From assembly GCA_028339155.1 (NCBI GenBank), contig JAOLBK010000001.1:186001-250000 (forward strand): a stretch of DNA of 64,000 nucleotides, given 5' to 3'. Below the pieces are notes generated by a model. That model was not told where the DNA came from. It searched no databases and worked only from the letters and a program-made list of their open reading frames with translations. The translations under genes were made by a program, and so were the position numbers. Positions 37,701 to 47,493 of the stretch are shown here, piece after piece (the stretch's first letter is position 1; each line of letters starts with the position of its first letter). The DNA is from Litorivicinus sp. Its GTDB lineage: Bacteria > Pseudomonadota > Gammaproteobacteria > Pseudomonadales > Litorivicinaceae.

Positions 37701-38222
37701 TGATTCGACTGCGTGGTAGCCTGAGGCTTCGAGTCGGCGCCGCTCGGTAATTAAATCAAATCGATCTCCAGTTTTGAGCGAGAAGCTCTGTCCATCCAAA
37801 TGTGTTTTAGGGGGTAGTCTGTGCGCAAGTGTTTGTATTGGAAGAATCAGGATCCCGCGCGTCAATGTGTTTAATTGACTGAGTGCTTTGAGCCGTTCTG
37901 AGATAATGTCCTCATGGGGTGAAAAGCTGTCATACGGCAGAGTTTCCCAGTCAGGAAGGTGCAAAATAGGTAGTTCAGACTGGCCCACGGGCTCGCCATT
38001 ACCATCGCTAATATGCTGTTGGCCGAGATAACAATGAAGGGAATCCACCAAGCTTTGTGCATCGTGCGAACTTTCTACCAGCACGAGGACAAGCGCGTCG
38101 GCTTGTGCTGCAAGATCACTGATTAATAGGGGCGTTGCCGCCTCCGGCGCTTCGGTGATACGTTGTGCAGCGCGACCTGGTTTAGGCAACACTGAAATTA
38201 AGTGTGGATCGAATGTCAGCAT
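34743..38222 (-). CDS. mfd: Transcription-repair coupling factor Mfd
   Basis: DNA translocase of 1159 residues that removes stalled RNA polymerase and recruits UvrA. The UvrB-like N-terminal module has LPDWETLPYDSFSPHEDIIS. The RNA-polymerase-interacting domain begins near VHIDHGVGHYRGLE (about residue 500). Walker A GDVGFGKTEVAMR is near 640 and DEEHRFGV near 737. The RecG-like TRG region and the C-terminal domain are present. Length and motif order are normal. It is divergent from pdxB. Confidence 0.98.
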   Translation of the reverse strand: MLTFDPHLISVLPKPGRAAQRITEAPEAATPLLISDLAAQADALVLVLVESSHDAQSLVDSLHCYLGQQHISDGNGEPVGQSELPILHLPDWETLPYDSFSPHEDIISERLKALSQLNTLTRGILILPIQTLAHRLPPKTHLDGQSFSLKTGDRFDLITERRRLEASGYHAVESVRGHGEFTVRGSILDVFPMGSHHPLRVELFDNEIESLRSFDPDTQRTLIKVDSVTLLPAREIPLTETGITIFRQHWHETFEGNPRDCSIYQDVSSGLAPPGIEYYAPLFFRSMSTLFDYLPEEIITVSVGKVHAALEQFWTDVSARYESLRHDLRKPILAPELLFLRTEELFKLLKPLASLEIQPTLISHPRLRVLPEVFFDIRATDPAKNIRALIEQGLSLLFVAESAGRREALLELLAKHGLRPKSIDQLGDFNPASEGVVITLGLLDHGILIDQIAIIPESSIFGRRVHKRRRRRQHEIATDLIVRDLSELKINDPIVHIDHGVGHYRGLETINMGNDINEFVAVEYQGGAKLFIPVTNLGVLSRYAGGDLEAVRVHKLGTDRWSKAKQKAAEEIRDKAAELLDIYAKRAAKEGHAHQIDDDQCERFAEGFPFELTPDQETSIDAAITDLRAPRPMDRLICGDVGFGKTEVAMRAAFAAVSSGKQVCVLVPTTLLAQQHFESFRDRFADWPVTIEVLSRFKSRIETKEIVERSNKGGIDIIVGTHKLLSSDLKLPNLGLLIIDEEHRFGVAQKEKLKKYRANIDILTLTATPIPRTLNLSMAGIRDLSIIATPPARRLPVKTFIKQKDDALLKEAMLRELLRGGQVYYLHNEVRSIERTADDVRRLVPEARVTVAHGQMRERELEDVMSDFYHKRHNVLVCSTIIETGIDIPSANTILIERADQFGLAQLHQLRGRVGRSHHQAYAYLLTPDPRAMTSDALKRLEAIEAASDLGAGFQLATHDLEIRGAGELLGEDQSGNMQTIGFSLYTEMLNEAVTAIREGRIPDFDQTESIHAEVDLKIQALIPPNYLNDVPIRLELYKRISTAEDSESLSEIEIEMIDRFGLLPPQAKNLFHQALVRIQAESLGIKQITMGPQSGRIEFREKTKVDPMKLIRLVQSKPNEYKLDGATAIKVIRSSVSTAQRLSLIGDILHLLGGESAA

Positions 38223-38291
38223 AAGAATCGTTGTTTGTTCGTCCTTCGTAGTATAAGCGACAATGGTGCAATTCGATGAGAGGAAACTTCA

Positions 38292-39359
38292 ATGTCTGTA
38301 ATTGTTGCTGACGCAAGCTTACTTGGTTTAGCCGAATTGGCGCCGAATGATTACGAGATTCGCTCGTATTGCGGGCGCACTATTCCCGAAGAAATACTTG
38401 ATCAGGCAGTTGGAATTTTTATCCGGTCCACAACTCGATTGGATGCGGCTGCTCTGCCAGAGACGGTACGTTTCGTAGGCACCGCAACTGTAGGAGTGGA
38501 TCATTTGCCAATTGAAACACTCAATGAGCGGGGCATCAGGATTGCTTCTGCACCTGGGTGCAACGCACGGGCTGTCACCGATTATGTATTGGCTACACTC
38601 TTTGACTGGGTCGATTGGCGCCAAAAAGATATTGAGACACTTACGTTAGGTGTTTTGGGTGTAGGTCAGGTTGGGAGCCGTTTAATAAGTCGAGCTAAAA
38701 AATTAGGTATCACGGTTCTCGGCTCTGACCTACCGAGGGCAGATCGCGGTGAATTTTCTGACCATGTCCCATTGGATGTATTGCTTAGACAGGCAGACGT
38801 ATTGTCTGTCCACGTGCCTTTGACCAAAGTGATGCCATATCAAACTGAATATTTTTTAACTCATGAGTTACTTGCAATCTTGAGACCAGGCAGCTTATTA
38901 ATCAATGCCGCGCGTGGCCCTCTCGTTTTGGTCGATGACCTTCTGCAGTCGTTACATTTTGATGTAGTCTTGGATGTTTTTCCCAATGAGCCATTCATTG
39001 AAGATGTTTTGTTAGACCGCTCATGGCGAGTGACCCCTCATATTGCAGGGCACTCGGTGGAAGGTAAGTTGAGAGGTACGGAATTGATTTTAAGACAGTT
39101 CTGCGAATTGATGGGGGAAAGCTTGCCATCTATGAATCGTCCTGATTTTTTGGACTCTATCGCACGTCAAGTTAGCTCTGGGGGATCTGAGATCGAAAGG
39201 GTTCGTTCTAATTGTTCATTGGCTGCTGTCTGCGAAGATTTACGTACTAGTCTGCTTGGATCTGCTGCCAATAAGCGCTCGGAAATATTTGATCGTGTGC
39301 GCGCAAATTATCCGCTTCGGCGCGAATCAATCGTCCTGCCTAACTCAAATTTTTATTAA
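38292..39359 (+). CDS. pdxB: Erythronate-4-phosphate dehydrogenase PdxB
   Basis: Second step of the DXP-dependent pyridoxal phosphate route, oxidising 4-phosphoerythronate. It has 355 residues. VGTATVGVDHLPIETLNERGI (about 62), the Rossmann loop LGVLGVGQVGSRL (about 117), NAARGPLVLVDDL (about 213) and VTPHIAGHSVEGKLRG (about 253) identify PdxB rather than other 2-hydroxyacid dehydrogenases. AGGAAA lies ahead of the start. A TTGTTT / TATAAG pair at 38231-38257 with a short 15-bp spacer is a weak promoter candidate. Confidence 0.94.
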   Translation: MSVIVADASLLGLAELAPNDYEIRSYCGRTIPEEILDQAVGIFIRSTTRLDAAALPETVRFVGTATVGVDHLPIETLNERGIRIASAPGCNARAVTDYVLATLFDWVDWRQKDIETLTLGVLGVGQVGSRLISRAKKLGITVLGSDLPRADRGEFSDHVPLDVLLRQADVLSVHVPLTKVMPYQTEYFLTHELLAILRPGSLLINAARGPLVLVDDLLQSLHFDVVLDVFPNEPFIEDVLLDRSWRVTPHIAGHSVEGKLRGTELILRQFCELMGESLPSMNRPDFLDSIARQVSSGGSEIERVRSNCSLAAVCEDLRTSLLGSAANKRSEIFDRVRANYPLRRESIVLPNSNFY

Positions 39360-39485
39360 TCGATTTTGCTAGGAAAAAGTGATCGAATAACTTTTAGAAT
39401 GAGCATGGTAAAAAAATGTTCGGCCAAAGATTGGCGTTTCATAGACCTGGCCAGCTCTACCAGTCTCTTGGAAGCAATGTTTCAC

Positions 39486-42400
39486 CTAGCTAAGGATGGG
39501 TGATAACCAGCGTGCATTCTCCTCAGTGGTCTCTCTTCTTAATTGACTGTAGCTTGTGAGCTGGTCTTGGCCAATGGTCCCAAGTGTGAAATAGCGAGCA
39601 TCAGGATGTGCAAAATAGAATCCGCTAACGGATGCGGTAGGCCACATCGCTAAACTTTCTGTCAGTGAGATTCCTGTCGTTGCCTCTACATCCAAGAGTT
39701 CCCAAAGTGTTCGTTTTTCGCGGTGATCTGGGCAGGCTGGATATCCTGGCGCTGGTCGAATCCCTCGATATTTTTCACGAATTAAATCATCGTTTGACAG
39801 GGTTTCATCTTGAGCATAGCCCCAAAATTCGGTGCGGACGCGTTGATGTAGATGCTCCGCAAAACTTTCAGCAAATCGGTCGGCCAGTGCTTTTAATAAA
39901 ATTGCCTGATAGTCGTCATGAGCGTCTTCAAAGGCTTTAATATGGGAGTCAATGCCGTGGCCGGTAGTGACCGCGAAGGCTCCAATGTAGTCGATTTGCC
40001 CCGACTCCTTGGGCGCCACGAAATCAGAGAGACATAGTTGAGGCTTGCCATCGGGCATGGGTCGTTGTTGCCTGAGCCAATGAGTTTTCGCGAGAATTTG
40101 GTTGGGGTCGTTGGGGTTCAGAATGACGATGGTGTTGCCCTCAGAGTACGCTGGGAAGCAACCGATCACTGCATTTGCACGAAGCCATTTTTCTTCAATA
40201 AGCGTCTTCAGCATAGCCTGAGCATCATTAAATAGATTGCGGGCTTCTGACCCTTTTCTAGGGTCATTTAATATGTCCGGAAACTTCCCTGAAAATTCCC
40301 AGGCATTAAAAAATGGCATCCAGTCGATAGCTGGCACTAAGGCATCTAATGGATAATCCACTAATGCATGCCGGCCAAGAAGCTTTGGAGTTAAAATGGT
40401 ATTTGAATCAAACCTAAGCTTTGCTTGTCTTTGGTTTGCATTAGTAATTGATAGTAATTTTTTCGGTGCGCGGCCCGCGTAGGCTTTGCGCTTAGCATGA
40501 TTGTCTCGATCAATTTCAGCATAAAAGTCAACTCTGGAGTCGCCCAAGAGTTTTGATGCCACGCCAACAGCTCTACTAGCATCTTTGACGTAAAGCACAG
40601 GTCCTGAGTATGCCGGATCAATTTTTACTGATGTATGGGCTGGTGAAGTCGTGGCCCCTCCGATTAATAGTGGACATGTAAAGCCTTGGCGCTCCATTTC
40701 TGAAGCCACGTTGACCATTTCATCCAATGACGGCGTGATTAGTCCGGATAGGCCAATAATGTCCGCATTATGCTCTTTAGCGGCATCCAGAATCGTTTGT
40801 GCTGGCACCATTACCCCGAGGTCAATGACCTTGAAGTTATTGCATTGCAAAACCACACCAACAATATTTTTACCGATGTCGTGAACGTCACCTTTGACGG
40901 TAGCCATGATAATCACACCATGTTCTTGACTGGTATCGCCTGAGGCTGCTTTTTCGGCTTCTATGTAAGGAGTCAAATGGGCAACCGCTTTTTTCATGAC
41001 CCGCGCTGATTTTACTACTTGCGGCAGGAACATTTTGCCCGCACCGAAAAGATCTCCGACTGTATTCATTCCATCCATGAGTGGCCCCTCAATAACTCGT
41101 AAGGGCCTGTCTGCCTGCAGCCGAGCTTCTTCAGTATCTTCCACAACGTAGCTGTCGATGCCTTTAACCAAAGCATAGGAAAGTCGTTCCTGGCAGGACC
41201 CGTTTCTCCATTCTGCAACAGTATCTTCAACAACTTCTTTGCCGAGATTGAATCTTGGAGCTGCGTCCACAAGGTTTTCAGTTGCATCGCCGTTGCGATT
41301 CAGTATCACATCTTCAACAAGAATTTTGAGTTCTGGATCAATGTCTTCGTAGATAGCTAACTGTCCAGCGTTGACAATACCCATGGAGAGGCCGGCTCGA
41401 ATCGCATGGAATAAAAAGGCCGAATGCATCGCTTCTCTGACCGTATCATTGCCTCGAAAAGAAAAAGAAACATTGGAGATACCTCCTGAGATATAGCTAT
41501 GAACACATTGTGCAGTGATATCGCTACAAGCACCTATAAAATCTTGAGCATAATTGTTGTGCTCCTCGATTCCTGTGGCGACTGCAAAGACGTTGGGATC
41601 AAAGATAATGTCTTCGGGGGGGAAACTGACTACTTCGGTCAGTAACTTATATGATTTTTTACAGATTTCAAGTTTGCGAGCACGAGTATCAGCTTGGCCA
41701 GCCTCATCAAAAGCCATGACGACTACTGCAAATCCATATTGACGGATTTTACGAGCTTGTTCTAAAAAGTTTGCTTCACCTTCTTTTAAGGAAATCGAGT
41801 TAATAATTCCCTTACCCTGGACGCATTGCATGCCCGCTTCGAGAATGTCCCATTTTGATGAGTCGATCATCACAGGCACTCGAGAAATGTCTGGTTCTGA
41901 GGCAATTAAGTTCAACATCGTTACCATGGCGCCTTTGGAGTCCAGCATGCCTTCGTCCATATTGATGTCGATGATTTGCGCCCCATTTTCGACTTGTTGG
42001 CGCGCAACAGTTAGAGCTTCATCAAATTGAGAATTCAAAATCAAACGTTTGAACATAGCGGAGCCGGTAACATTTGTTCGTTCACCAATATTCACAAACC
42101 CAGTAGTTTCGTCTGCCACAAAAGGTTCAAGCCCACTTAGTCTCATGCGTGGTACGAGCGTTGGGATCGCCCGTGGTGTTAATTCAGCCACTTTGTTTGC
42201 GATTAGGCGAATGTGCTCGGGTGTTGTCCCACAGCAGCCACCTATAATGTTGACCAGACCACTTTCTGCATATTCAGCAACGATCAATGCCATCTCCTCG
42301 GCCTCTAAATCGTATTCACCAAATTGATTGGGAAGTCCAGCGTTGGGATGCGCTGATACATAAGTATCAGCTGCCTTTGATAAATCCGATAAAAAAGGCC

Positions 42401-43154
42401 GCAATTCTTTGGGCCCTAGCGCACAGTTTAGGCCAACGGTGAGAGGTTTTGCATGACGAACTGAATGCCAAAATGCCTCCGTCGTTTGACCCGAAAGAGT
42501 TCGGCCTGACGCATCTGTAATGGTTCCTGAAATCATTATTCGAATTTGAATGCCCGTTTCACGGGCAATATCATCGATGGCAAAAAGCGCTGCTTTTGCA
42601 TTTAAAGTGTCAAAAATTGTTTCTACTAAAATGAGATCTGCGCCACCTTCCAACAAGGCTCGCGTAGCATCGGCATATGTCTCAACTAGTTGAGCGTAAG
42701 TAATATTTCGGGCGCCAGGATCATTTACCTCGGGACTGATCGAACAAGTTCGGGTGGTCGGGCCAAGGACGCCGGCGACAAGGATTGGGCGTTCAAAAGT
42801 ATCAGCTACATTTCGTGCTAGTTTTGCGGCTTCTCGGTTGAGCTCGGCTACCAGGTTCCCCATTGAGTAGTCGCCCATAGACGGTGAGTTTGAATTAAAT
42901 GTATTGGTTTCAATAATGGTGGCACCGGCTTCGATATAGTCTCGGTGAATTGATGCAATGAATTTTGGTTGGGTGAGAGTTAGGAGGTCGTTGTTCCCTT
43001 TGAGATCTTGGTTAAAATCTTTGAAACGCTCACCGCGATAGTCGCTTTCCCCAAGACCTGCGCCTTGGATCATTGTGCCCATTCCACCGTCGAGAATGAG
43101 AATTTGGCTCTTTAGGCTGGCTTCGAGCCATTTAATTCTCTTTTCTCTAGTCAT
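39486..43154 (-). CDS. metH: Cobalamin-dependent methionine synthase MetH
   Basis: Four-module enzyme of 1222 residues. The homocysteine domain has Zn ligands in GLNCALG (about residue 241) and [10 protein letters not shown] (about 306). The pterin domain starts at [19 protein letters not shown], and the B12 domain has [12 protein letters not shown] (about 756), with His as the lower ligand of cobalamin. The C-terminal AdoMet-binding activation domain has [12 protein letters not shown]. It transfers methyl from methyl-THF to homocysteine. ATG 43154 overlaps the metF stop by 4 nt. Confidence 0.98.
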   Translation of the reverse strand: MTREKRIKWLEASLKSQILILDGGMGTMIQGAGLGESDYRGERFKDFNQDLKGNNDLLTLTQPKFIASIHRDYIEAGATIIETNTFNSNSPSMGDYSMGNLVAELNREAAKLARNVADTFERPILVAGVLGPTTRTCSISPEVNDPGARNITYAQLVETYADATRALLEGGADLILVETIFDTLNAKAALFAIDDIARETGIQIRIMISGTITDASGRTLSGQTTEAFWHSVRHAKPLTVGLNCALGPKELRPFLSDLSKAADTYVSAHPNAGLPNQFGEYDLEAEEMALIVAEYAESGLVNIIGGCCGTTPEHIRLIANKVAELTPRAIPTLVPRMRLSGLEPFVADETTGFVNIGERTNVTGSAMFKRLILNSQFDEALTVARQQVENGAQIIDINMDEGMLDSKGAMVTMLNLIASEPDISRVPVMIDSSKWDILEAGMQCVQGKGIINSISLKEGEANFLEQARKIRQYGFAVVVMAFDEAGQADTRARKLEICKKSYKLLTEVVSFPPEDIIFDPNVFAVATGIEEHNNYAQDFIGACSDITAQCVHSYISGGISNVSFSFRGNDTVREAMHSAFLFHAIRAGLSMGIVNAGQLAIYEDIDPELKILVEDVILNRNGDATENLVDAAPRFNLGKEVVEDTVAEWRNGSCQERLSYALVKGIDSYVVEDTEEARLQADRPLRVIEGPLMDGMNTVGDLFGAGKMFLPQVVKSARVMKKAVAHLTPYIEAEKAASGDTSQEHGVIIMATVKGDVHDIGKNIVGVVLQCNNFKVIDLGVMVPAQTILDAAKEHNADIIGLSGLITPSLDEMVNVASEMERQGFTCPLLIGGATTSPAHTSVKIDPAYSGPVLYVKDASRAVGVASKLLGDSRVDFYAEIDRDNHAKRKAYAGRAPKKLLSITNANQRQAKLRFDSNTILTPKLLGRHALVDYPLDALVPAIDWMPFFNAWEFSGKFPDILNDPRKGSEARNLFNDAQAMLKTLIEEKWLRANAVIGCFPAYSEGNTIVILNPNDPNQILAKTHWLRQQRPMPDGKPQLCLSDFVAPKESGQIDYIGAFAVTTGHGIDSHIKAFEDAHDDYQAILLKALADRFAESFAEHLHQRVRTEFWGYAQDETLSNDDLIREKYRGIRPAPGYPACPDHREKRTLWELLDVEATTGISLTESLAMWPTASVSGFYFAHPDARYFTLGTIGQDQLTSYSQLRRETTEENARWLSPILS

Positions 43155-44005
43155 TGGGAACCTCTAACACCGAGTGCGTGACAGACGGCGAATGATAAGT
43201 CCGCACGGTTTAGGGTATAAAAATGAAAATCTTCCACGCCTTCACGTCCCAGCGCCTCTGCTTGATCTACAGAAACGTGTGCTGCGATTAATTGGCGGGT
43301 AACCGGATCCTCGTCGAGCCCTTCAAATAAGCGAGCAAGTGAGCTGGGGATGTTTGTGCCGCAAGCGCTTGCAAATCTGAGTAAGGATTTGTAATTGGTG
43401 ACAGGTAGGACTCCCGGGATTATATCCACTTCGATCCCAGCTTTCGCAACTTGATCGCGAAAGCGAAGAAAAATATCGTTATCGAAAAAGAACTGGGTAA
43501 TGGCGCGTCGACTTCCTTTATCGATCTTGCGCCGTAAATTATCAAGATCGGCGTCAGAAGATAATGCCTGTGGATGGGTTTCAGGATATGCGGCTACAAA
43601 AAGTTCAAATGGGTGGAGTTTCATTAGGCCCTCGACTAGGTCAGATGCATACGCATAACCATCGGGATGGGGGCTGTAACCGGCGTCGGAACCACCTTCG
43701 GGATCGCCGCGGAGTGCGACGATTTGACGTACCCCCATGTTCCAATAACTATCGGCGATGGCATCAATTTCATCGCGCGGAGCTCCGACGCAAGTCAAGT
43801 GAGGGACCGGAAGAAGAGCTGTTTTGTTCAATAATTTTTGGATAACTTGATGAGTCCGTTCCCTTGTTGATCCGTCGGCACCGTAGGTAACGGACACGAA
43901 TTCAGGTTGTAAAGGTGCGAGCCGATCCACGGTGTTCCATAGGCTTCGTTCCGCCTCCAGGGACTTAGGCGGGAAAAATTCAAACGAGACACGCGGTGGA
44001 CTCAT
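43151..44005 (-). CDS. metF: Methylenetetrahydrofolate reductase MetF
   Basis: FAD enzyme of 284 residues that makes the methyl-THF used by Met[18 protein letters not shown] at the start contains the catalytic Glu region. [26 protein letters not shown] (about 98) and [21 protein letters not shown] (about 170) are typical. It is coupled by 4-nt overlaps to the regulator upstream and metH downstream, so one mRNA makes regulator, methyl-THF producer and consumer. Confidence 0.96.
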   Translation of the reverse strand: MSPPRVSFEFFPPKSLEAERSLWNTVDRLAPLQPEFVSVTYGADGSTRERTHQVIQKLLNKTALLPVPHLTCVGAPRDEIDAIADSYWNMGVRQIVALRGDPEGGSDAGYSPHPDGYAYASDLVEGLMKLHPFELFVAAYPETHPQALSSDADLDNLRRKIDKGSRRAITQFFFDNDIFLRFRDQVAKAGIEVDIIPGVLPVTNYKSLLRFASACGTNIPSSLARLFEGLDEDPVTRQLIAAHVSVDQAEALGREGVEDFHFYTLNRADLSFAVCHALGVRGSQ

Positions 44006-44946
44006 GTTGCATCCTTAGCTTTTTCTGAGACTAACAGGCTGATATCGAGCGAATCGCCCGGCAGTATGTTGGTATTTGTGATTTTGAGTCCGGCACTCTC
44101 AATCCATTGTTGAATATCTGATAGCTCGATACCCACTGATGGCGGCGTTTTAGCCGTTTTAGAGGCCGTGAATGCGACTACTAATAAACGACCCCCATAT
44201 TTTAATACGCGAGCAGTTTCTTTGATTAAGGCATCAGGATTAGTCGCGAAATAGAGTACCTGATCAATGGTGATGGTGTCGAAATACCTGGCAGCGAAGC
44301 GCATTTGATACATATCTTCCTGTCTTACCGTTAGGTGGGCTAAGCCAGATTCTGCGAGAACACTTCGCGCAACCGTTACCATTTTTTTTGAGAGATCAAT
44401 GCCTACTCCACTGGTGGCCAATGGGCCTACGATTTTTAGCATCCGTCCTGTTCCTGTTGCAACATCTAAAAAATGCCCAACCGTTTTTTCAGCGAGAGCG
44501 TCTTGGACGGCACTTTCAAAACGCGCTGTGTCTCCATGGTATTCGTGTAGACGCAACCAATCAGGAAGCTCGGTTTCGATAAATGTCTCAGATAGCGTGG
44601 CGCGCGCAGCTTGGAGCTCGATAAGCCGACTTTGATCTAATTGTATTATGGTCTCGTTTTTTTCGATTTGGTTTATCAGCCCTGAGACTAACAACTGATA
44701 GTGTTCCTCTTGCACAACGCGATAAAAAACCCAATGCTGTTCTCTGAATCGCTCTAAAATGCCGGCATCTTGTAGTAGTTTAAGATGACGCGAAACACGA
44801 GGCTGAGACTGCCCCACAATGCGCATTAATTCAGAGACGGTGAGCTCGCCTTGGGCGCAAAGACGAACCAAACGAAATCGTGTGGGCTCGGAAATTGCTT
44901 TTAAAGCGTCTATGTAATTGTCGTATGATGTCCACATTCCGAACAT
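44002..44946 (-). CDS. ArsR-family regulator fused to a SAM-dependent methyltransferase domain (SahR-like)
   Basis: Protein of 314 residues. An ArsR winged helix spans about residues 8-95 (ISEPTRFRLVRLCAQGELTV, SQPRVSRHLKLLQDAGIL). A class I methyltransferase domain has FLDVATGTGRMLKIVGPLA (about 158) and DTITIDQVLYFATNPD (about 222). ArsR regulators linked to methionine-cycle genes are known as SahR and sense S-adenosylhomocysteine, and the fused domain would be a natural SAM/SAH pocket. The regulator leads metF-metH with ATGA coupling, and a palindrome abuts its start. The start codon (44946 or 44937) is uncertain. Confidence 0.85.
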   Translation of the reverse strand: MFGMWTSYDNYIDALKAISEPTRFRLVRLCAQGELTVSELMRIVGQSQPRVSRHLKLLQDAGILERFREQHWVFYRVVQEEHYQLLVSGLINQIEKNETIIQLDQSRLIELQAARATLSETFIETELPDWLRLHEYHGDTARFESAVQDALAEKTVGHFLDVATGTGRMLKIVGPLATSGVGIDLSKKMVTVARSVLAESGLAHLTVRQEDMYQMRFAARYFDTITIDQVLYFATNPDALIKETARVLKYGGRLLVVAFTASKTAKTPPSVGIELSDIQQWIESAGLKITNTNILPGDSLDISLLVSEKAKDAT

Positions 44947-44949
44947 AAT

Positions 44950-44971
44950 AATATAAAGATATCCTTATATT
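44950..44971. promoter_or_regulatory. 22-bp palindromic operator between the ArsR-methyltransferase gene and the acyl-CoA hydrolase gene
   Basis: The half-sites AATATAA and TTATATT are perfect inverted repeats around AGATATCC, with only one mismatched pair over the full 22 bp (centre GATATC). It lies in the 38-bp gap between two divergent starts, so a dimeric ArsR protein bound here could block both. I infer that the adjacent SahR-like protein is the ligand. The sequence itself shows only the symmetry. Confidence 0.75.
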
Positions 44972-44984
44972 CAATGGAGAAAGC

Positions 44985-46112
44985 ATGACAGAGCCTTCTA
45001 TTCAATTTTCGACTCGTCCTCTTCGGGGTATCGATGGCCTTTTAGCCGTCGCCACTTTAAATCGTCCTGAAGCACTTAATGCTCTTGATCATAGGATGAT
45101 ATTTGAATTGCTCGAGATTATTAAAAGAGTGGAATCAGATCATTCGATCTTTGGTTTATGGATCGAATCATCGATTGAAAAAGCATTTTGTGCGGGCGGT
45201 GATGTTCGAGATGTCACTAATTTTGGACAAAAAGGTGGTGTAACCGATCTGAGCCATGCGTCAGATTACCTTGCTGATGAATATTTGTTGGATCTCTGGC
45301 TTCGGAAAATGCAAAAGCCAGTATTTGCTTGGGGTGATGGTTATCTCATGGGCGGTGGCATGGGTATTTTTCAGGGCGTAGATGTCCGATTTGTGACAGA
45401 ACATTCGAAGCTCGCGATGCCAGAGGTACGGATCGGATTTGTGCCAGATTGCGGTGGTAGTTGGTTTTTGAACCGTGCAACTAACGGCTTGGGGATATGT
45501 TTATCTATGACTGGGGCGACGGTATCAGCGAGTGATGCATGCTGGTTGCAGTTGGCAGATTGGTTATTGCCTCGGCAAGAGAAGGATGCGGTCCTTGACA
45601 CTATTTGTGGGCTTAATTTTTCAAGTAAATACGCGGCTCTATCAGATCTTGGTTCTAAGCTTTCGGAGGTTACAAGTCGGTCGCCTAGTCAAGGTCCATG
45701 GGAGGCAGTTGGGTCTCAATTGGTCAACCGCATACGTCATCAGACCCCAGAAGGAGTGTGGAGAGCTATAGAATTCTGGTATCAAGCCATTCCCGAACTG
45801 TTCGTTGGCCTCGAGCAGGCTAGTCCGGGCGCCTCATTGGTGTCGGGCCATCAGTTTCAGCGCAGCCGATTTCTGAGTCTTTACGAGTGCGTTATTCAAG
45901 AGCATGATCTAGCGATGCATATGCTCGGCGATGGTGAATGGTGCGAGGGTGTTCGAGCACTCCTCGTCGACAAAGATAAAAATCCTGATTGGCGATTCGA
46001 TAGCGTCGAGCAGGTCGAGTCTGACTGGATTCATGCCATGCTTGCCCCCATGAATTGGGAGGGTGTTCATCCTTTGAGAAAAAAGCTGGCTGAGCATGGT
46101 ATTTATTCTTAG
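44985..46112 (+). CDS. Enoyl-CoA hydratase/isomerase family protein, probably 3-hydroxyisobutyryl-CoA hydrolase
   Basis: Crotonase-fold protein of 375 residues, which is long for a hydratase but normal for HIBYL-CoA hydrolase. LNRPEALNALDHRM, KAFCAGGDVRDV (about residue 65), GYLMGGGMGIFQG (about 119) and MPEVRIGFVPDCGGSWFL (about 146) are the active-site segments. The C-terminal EGVRALLVDKDKNPDW is characteristic of the hydrolase. GGAGA precedes the start. The next gene encodes a 3-hydroxyisobutyrate-dehydrogenase-type enzyme, so a valine degradation pair is likely. Confidence 0.85.
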   Translation: MTEPSIQFSTRPLRGIDGLLAVATLNRPEALNALDHRMIFELLEIIKRVESDHSIFGLWIESSIEKAFCAGGDVRDVTNFGQKGGVTDLSHASDYLADEYLLDLWLRKMQKPVFAWGDGYLMGGGMGIFQGVDVRFVTEHSKLAMPEVRIGFVPDCGGSWFLNRATNGLGICLSMTGATVSASDACWLQLADWLLPRQEKDAVLDTICGLNFSSKYAALSDLGSKLSEVTSRSPSQGPWEAVGSQLVNRIRHQTPEGVWRAIEFWYQAIPELFVGLEQASPGASLVSGHQFQRSRFLSLYECVIQEHDLAMHMLGDGEWCEGVRALLVDKDKNPDWRFDSVEQVESDWIHAMLAPMNWEGVHPLRKKLAEHGIYS

Positions 46113-46140
46113 TTTATTTAAATTAAAGGCGGGGTTTTAG

Positions 46141-47025
46141 ATGAAGGTTGCATTTTTAGGTTTGGGTGTCATGGGATACCCAATGGCGGGGCATTTAGCC
46201 AAGGCCGGTTATAATGTTACTGTTTATAACAGAAGCGAAGCCAAGGCGAAAAAGTGGGTAAATGAATTTGGTGGGAATTCTGCTGCAACGCCTCGTGAGG
46301 CCTCTGTTGGACAAGATATCGTCTTTGCCTGTGTCGGCAATGACGATGACTTGAGGAGTATTGTATTGGGCTCCGATGGTGCTTTCAGCGGCATGAGCGA
46401 AGGCTCGCTATTTATTGACCACACCACGGCGAGTGCCGAAGTGGCCCGCGAACTTGATCAAAAAGCCAAGACTTTGTTATTGGGCTTTATGGATGCCCCG
46501 GTTTCAGGTGGACAGCAGGGAGCGGAAAACGGAGCTCTTACGGTTATGGTTGGGGGCGATCAAGCTCACTTCGCTTTGGCGGCCCCGGTAATAGATGTAT
46601 TTGCTCGCGCTTGTTCATTAATGGGCCCAGTTGGATCTGGCCAGCTTACAAAAATGGTGAACCAAATTTGCATTGCTGGTTTGGTTGAGGGCTTGTCCGA
46701 AGGTTTGTCCTTTGCGAGGGCTGCTGGACTGGACGCACACAAAGTTGTTGATGTCATTAGTAAAGGTGCTGCGCAATCGTGGCAGATGGAAAATCGTTAC
46801 AAGACTATGCTGGCTGACGAGTTTGAGCATGGGTTTGCAGTCGATTGGATGCGTAAAGATCTATCGATCTGTCTGGCTGAGGCGCGCAAAAATGGTGCTG
46901 CATTGCCCGTAACAGCAATGGTTGATCAACTGTATAGCGAAGTGCAATCCATGGGCGGTGCTCGCTGGGATACTTCTGGCTTGTTTGCTCGACTGGAAAT
47001 TATGCGTAAGAGTAGTGGCGGCTGA
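46141..47025 (+). CDS. mmsB: 3-hydroxyisobutyrate dehydrogenase family oxidoreductase
   Basis: NAD(P)-dependent beta-hydroxyacid dehydrogenase of 294 residues. The dinucleotide loop FLGLGVMGYPMAGHLAKAGY is at residues 5-24, DAPVSGGQQGA near 119, and the catalytic Lys in GQLTKMVNQI near 172. The family also includes tartronate semialdehyde reductase and GLYR1-type enzymes. Pairing with the acyl-CoA hydrolase argues for 3-hydroxyisobutyrate. AAGGCGGGG lies upstream of the start. The 3' end overlaps recX by 11 bp. Confidence 0.8.
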   Translation: MKVAFLGLGVMGYPMAGHLAKAGYNVTVYNRSEAKAKKWVNEFGGNSAATPREASVGQDIVFACVGNDDDLRSIVLGSDGAFSGMSEGSLFIDHTTASAEVARELDQKAKTLLLGFMDAPVSGGQQGAENGALTVMVGGDQAHFALAAPVIDVFARACSLMGPVGSGQLTKMVNQICIAGLVEGLSEGLSFARAAGLDAHKVVDVISKGAAQSWQMENRYKTMLADEFEHGFAVDWMRKDLSICLAEARKNGAALPVTAMVDQLYSEVQSMGGARWDTSGLFARLEIMRKSSGG

Positions 47026-47455
47026 TCCTAAAAATACATTGATTGAGTCACTGGTTCGCAGAGAACATTCTCGGGCCGAACTCGATCGAAAGCTTCGTAA
47101 CAAACATCCGGAGCTTTCGCTCATCGAGCGTTTATCTCTCTTGAATTGGCTCATTACTGAGCGTTTGCAATCCGATGAGCGATTTTCAGAAGCACTGGTT
47201 CGATCGCGACTCAATCGAGGGTGGGGTCTTAGGCGAATTGAGCTGGAATTGCAGACACACGGCATTGATAGTTCTAGGATCGATGACTGGTTGGGTTGTG
47301 ATGTTGCTTCTGAGCAGGACCGGGCGACCGAAGTGCTCAGGAAGTGGCTTCGAAGTAAAAAAGATCCAACTCGGGACAAGGCGCTGCGGTTTTTGGCGTC
47401 TAGGGGTTTTAGCTTTTCTGATGCAACTGAAGCAGTCGACTCAATTATGGGCTAG
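47015..47455 (+). CDS. recX: Regulatory protein RecX
   Basis: Modulator that caps RecA filaments. About 146 residues of three-helix repeats: LIESLVRREHSRAELDRKLRNK, then ERFSEALVRSRLNRGWGLRRIELELQTHGI, then KALRFLASRGFSFSDATEAVD. GTG 47015 is the likely start, overlapping mmsB. The frame stays open further upstream to 46922, but that stretch reads as out-of-frame mmsB sequence. TTG 47039 is another candidate. recX next to alaS is the E. coli order, but recA itself is about 20 kb upstream here. Confidence 0.85.
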   Translation: MAADPKNTLIESLVRREHSRAELDRKLRNKHPELSLIERLSLLNWLITERLQSDERFSEALVRSRLNRGWGLRRIELELQTHGIDSSRIDDWLGCDVASEQDRATEVLRKWLRSKKDPTRDKALRFLASRGFSFSDATEAVDSIMG

Positions 47456-47493
47456 GATTGTTTTTTTATAGAATGCTAGACACTTGACAGACC

